Positions 62,008 through 64,000 of a stretch of 64,000 bases of DNA are shown one piece after another. Position 1 is the stretch's first letter; every line of letters starts with the position of its first letter. The translations under genes and the position numbers were made by a program. The stretch is from Grifola frondosa (taxonomy: Eukaryota; Basidiomycota; Agaricomycetes; Polyporales; Grifolaceae), in NCBI GenBank assembly GCA_001683735.1, contig LUGG01000011.1, forward strand, positions 186,001-250,000, in the 5' to 3' direction. The notes under the pieces are model-generated. The model was not told the DNA's origin and did not search any database. It saw only the letters and a program-made list of their open reading frames with translations.

Positions 62008-63215
62008 TCAATGATTGCCACGCAGATAGTTCGCGTTCGAGTCCCCGACACACTTGACATTCCTGTTATCAAGATGCCTCTTGAGCGCATCGCGCCGGCT
62101 GAACGTCTTTCCGCATCCGCCGACCATCTGCATCCCCTCATAAACACGTTCGGTGTCGGGCTCAACGTCGAGCCCCTGCGCCGCGACGTCATCGACGGGC
62201 AGCCCGCAGCAGACCCACCGCTCCGGGTCCACCGTTGCGTAGTGCGTGACGATGTGGCGCGTGAGATCAGGCCGCCGGCGGTTCGTCTGGACGTAGAAGC
62301 AGATCGGACAAGTGTACGCGCCGGGGCCCTTGCTTCGCGGTGGGGCGCAACGTGTACGGGCGCGCTCTGCATATTGCGCGGGCGGGGACCGATGGGGCCG
62401 CGCTGGGGCCCGGAGGAGGGCTCGCGGGAAGGGGAGTTGCGAGGCGACGCGGAGCGGGAGGATGAGGCGTTTGAGCGAGGGTAGGGCGAAGAACGGGTGC
62501 GTGGCTTAGCAGGGGCGCGAGCCCGAATGCGTGTGCGGATGCTGCGGTTCTTTATGCACGGAGACGGAATGTACTCGTCGTCTGAAGCATCACCGTCAAC
62601 GCTCGAGCTCAGTGTAAAGCTCGAGTCGCTGCTGGTTTCGCTTTCGGTCTCGCCATCAGCGTCGATATCGCTGTCGCAGTCAACCGTGTGGCGATGGGCA
62701 TGCGCAGGCTTGATGATGCCGACTTCAGGAGCACGGCCGAACGACTTGCCGAAAACCATGGAGTCTGGGAGAGACCTGAAGACGTAAGGATACTTGATCT
62801 GTAGCTCGGCGTAATCCTCTAGGGATGGCGCCAATAAGCCGCATTCATGAGATGAGATATCCGCTTGCATTCCCTCGTGAAAAGGGCTGTCATGAGCACC
62901 GTGGACCGTATGAACTTGTTCCCCGGTGAGTATCCGTTAGTAGCACTGTGTATCAGAGAAATTAGATTCATCTTCCTTAGAAGAAATAAGAGGAGAGTCG
63001 TACTAGCTACTTCCAAAATGTTCTCCATAAACCAGACAATCGTCGAGAAAATCTGGAGTCAGCCGCAGCTCCTCGGGAGAAGGGTTGCATGGAGTGTCAT
63101 CGAGCGCAAATCGATGAAACTCATCAACGAGCTGAGATTGTTGGAACCAGCCAGACATGGAGGAGTCGTTAGTCGGGTAATATTCGAGAGACATAGCAGC
63201 CACGGGAGAGGGCAA
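62008..63215 (-). CDS. C2H2 zinc-finger protein
   Basis: Putative nuclear DNA-binding protein. N-terminal exons read MSLEYYPTNDSSMSGWFQQS, LVDEFHRFALDD and PEELRLTPDFLDDCLVYGEH. They are joined through short exons to HTVHGAHDSPFHEG and ADISSHECGLLAPSLEDYAE. A Ser/Arg-rich basic middle part follows. Two C-terminal fingers are seen: YTCPICFYVQ with RRRPDLTRHIVTH, and WVCCGLPV followed by GGCGKTFSRRDALKRHLDNR. It ends DSNANYLRGNH. The frame of the fingers differs by one base from that of the basic part near 62330. I recall a similar pair of fingers in Agaricomycete proteins. Start could also be 63194 (second Met). Confidence 0.7.
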
Positions 63216-63283
63216 TCAAATGGGGACGAACTTGAAGGAGAAAATGGGGCGATGGGAAGACATATCGTCCATGTTTCGAGGTA

Positions 63284-63291
63284 TTTTTATA
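63284..63291 (-). promoter_or_regulatory. TATA box of the C2H2 gene
   Basis: On the minus strand TATAAAAA lies about 70 bases upstream of the first possible start at 63215, in the usual core-promoter position. Confidence 0.5.
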
Positions 63292-64000
63292 TTGAGAGAT
63301 GGGGGGGCAGGTTTCAATGCTTTGTTTTTTCTTGAGTTTCGCGGAGGTGGACGACTATTGTAATACCCAGGCCCAATCGGGAAGGAAGCAACCCCAATAT
63401 GGGCGCCAATCTCTTCACACCCCATCACAAATCACAAAAGGCAATTTAGCCAAGCGCTACACAGCCGACCTGTGCGATAATTGGAAGGACTTGTATCGTC
63501 AGCCGCGGTAACCAACCAACTCTAAGTGATTCAGGAGGTCAGAATCGATATACACCAAGCACTCGAAAATGTACATGTGAGTAATATCATTGAAAGGGAA
63601 AAGGGGAGACAATGGATGGGAAACCGTGATGGCAGGACAAGCCTGTGATCAGGATTTCGATCTGACCAAGCTGTTGTGTCGCTTGCGTTTGCATCTAAAT
63701 CTCGGCCAATTGTTGAGTGTTCTGCGATAGTGTCTTCGTTGCTCAGCGCTCAATCAACGCCCAGCTGGGCATCATATAGTGGGGGACACATGTCACCGTC
63801 AGAGATACTGGAGAATTGCAAGAGAGCAAATGAAACACATGACTCGCAAGATTTGCACAGAACGCCCGGAGCTGCGAGGCTCAATAACGTGTGATAGACT
63901 GTAGAATGCCAGTAGCACTTCGCTGTCCAAGCAGGAGCATCGTCATTCAATACCTCAGAAACCGCAATTAACAATCCATCCGCAGTCCTGGGCACGCGTA
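63292..64000. other. right-edge stretch without a supportable gene
   Basis: Open frames of 60-80 codons on both strands show no motif. A gene beyond the edge may begin or end here but cannot be recognised. Confidence 0.4.

Noticed and set aside
63750..63995. 81-codon minus-strand frame at the right edge
   Set aside because: Cysteine-containing but without a zinc-binding spacing or known domain. It cannot be distinguished from chance without sequence beyond the edge.

Overview
The window looks like nuclear DNA of an Agaricomycete (basidiomycete), most likely a wood- or litter-decaying species. Evidence: genes are cut by many 45-60 nt GT-AG introns; several proteins have the character of Agaricomycete families; and there is a secreted class II haem peroxidase, a secreted class 3 lipase, a cluster of Ure2-like glutathione transferases and two alternative oxidases. 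Function calls come from translating the spliced exons by eye and recognising family motifs. No database search was possible.

Layout. 0-15 kb is a repeat-prone accessory region: a remnant sulfate-permease STAS domain, GST loci at 1.35 kb (relic), 2.4 kb (apparently intact), 12.2 kb (frameshifted) and 13.7 kb (internally deleted), a coiled-coil Agaricomycete protein (4.8-7.2 kb), a disrupted protein with a C-terminal membrane segment (7.3-8.5 kb) and a Plavaka/Tnp2-like transposase (8.6-11.8 kb). 14.5-22 kb is housekeeping: alpha/beta hydrolase, the SUMO ligase NSE2/MMS21 divergent from mitochondrial ribosomal protein S12, and a large Spo71-like PH-domain protein. 22.7-28.8 kb holds a further intact GST and two tandem alternative oxidase genes. 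A non-autonomous inverted-repeat element lies at 30.1-31.0 kb, beside a small mitochondrial protein gene. 31.8-48 kb carries a Zn2Cys6 regulator, pyridoxamine-phosphate oxidase, a Kelch-BTB protein, a CHFR-like RING ubiquitin ligase and a second Zn2Cys6 regulator. 50.3-64 kb carries a lipase, an intron-containing tRNA-Glu(CUC), an SNIP1/Pml1 FHA splicing factor, three unassigned genes, the class II peroxidase, a MYND-finger gene, NAD(P)HX epimerase and a C2H2 zinc-finger protein.

Themes. Several genes fit oxidative or xenobiotic stress around plant-matter decay: GSTs conjugate electrophiles, alternative oxidases relieve the respiratory chain, the peroxidase oxidises aromatics, and the lipase and hydrolase cleave esters. 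There is no operon-type organisation; proximity is mostly eukaryotic happenstance plus tandem duplication.

Caution on reading frames. In many otherwise well-conserved genes (NSE2, PNPO, Kelch-BTB, peroxidase, NAXE, both-edge regulators) the conserved frame jumps by one base, usually at a short mononucleotide run that looks one base too short. This recurs even in genes expected to be essential, so consensus sequencing error is the leading explanation there. Only the GST relics, which also carry large deletions, are called pseudogenes with confidence. Spans below run from inferred start to inferred stop and include introns.
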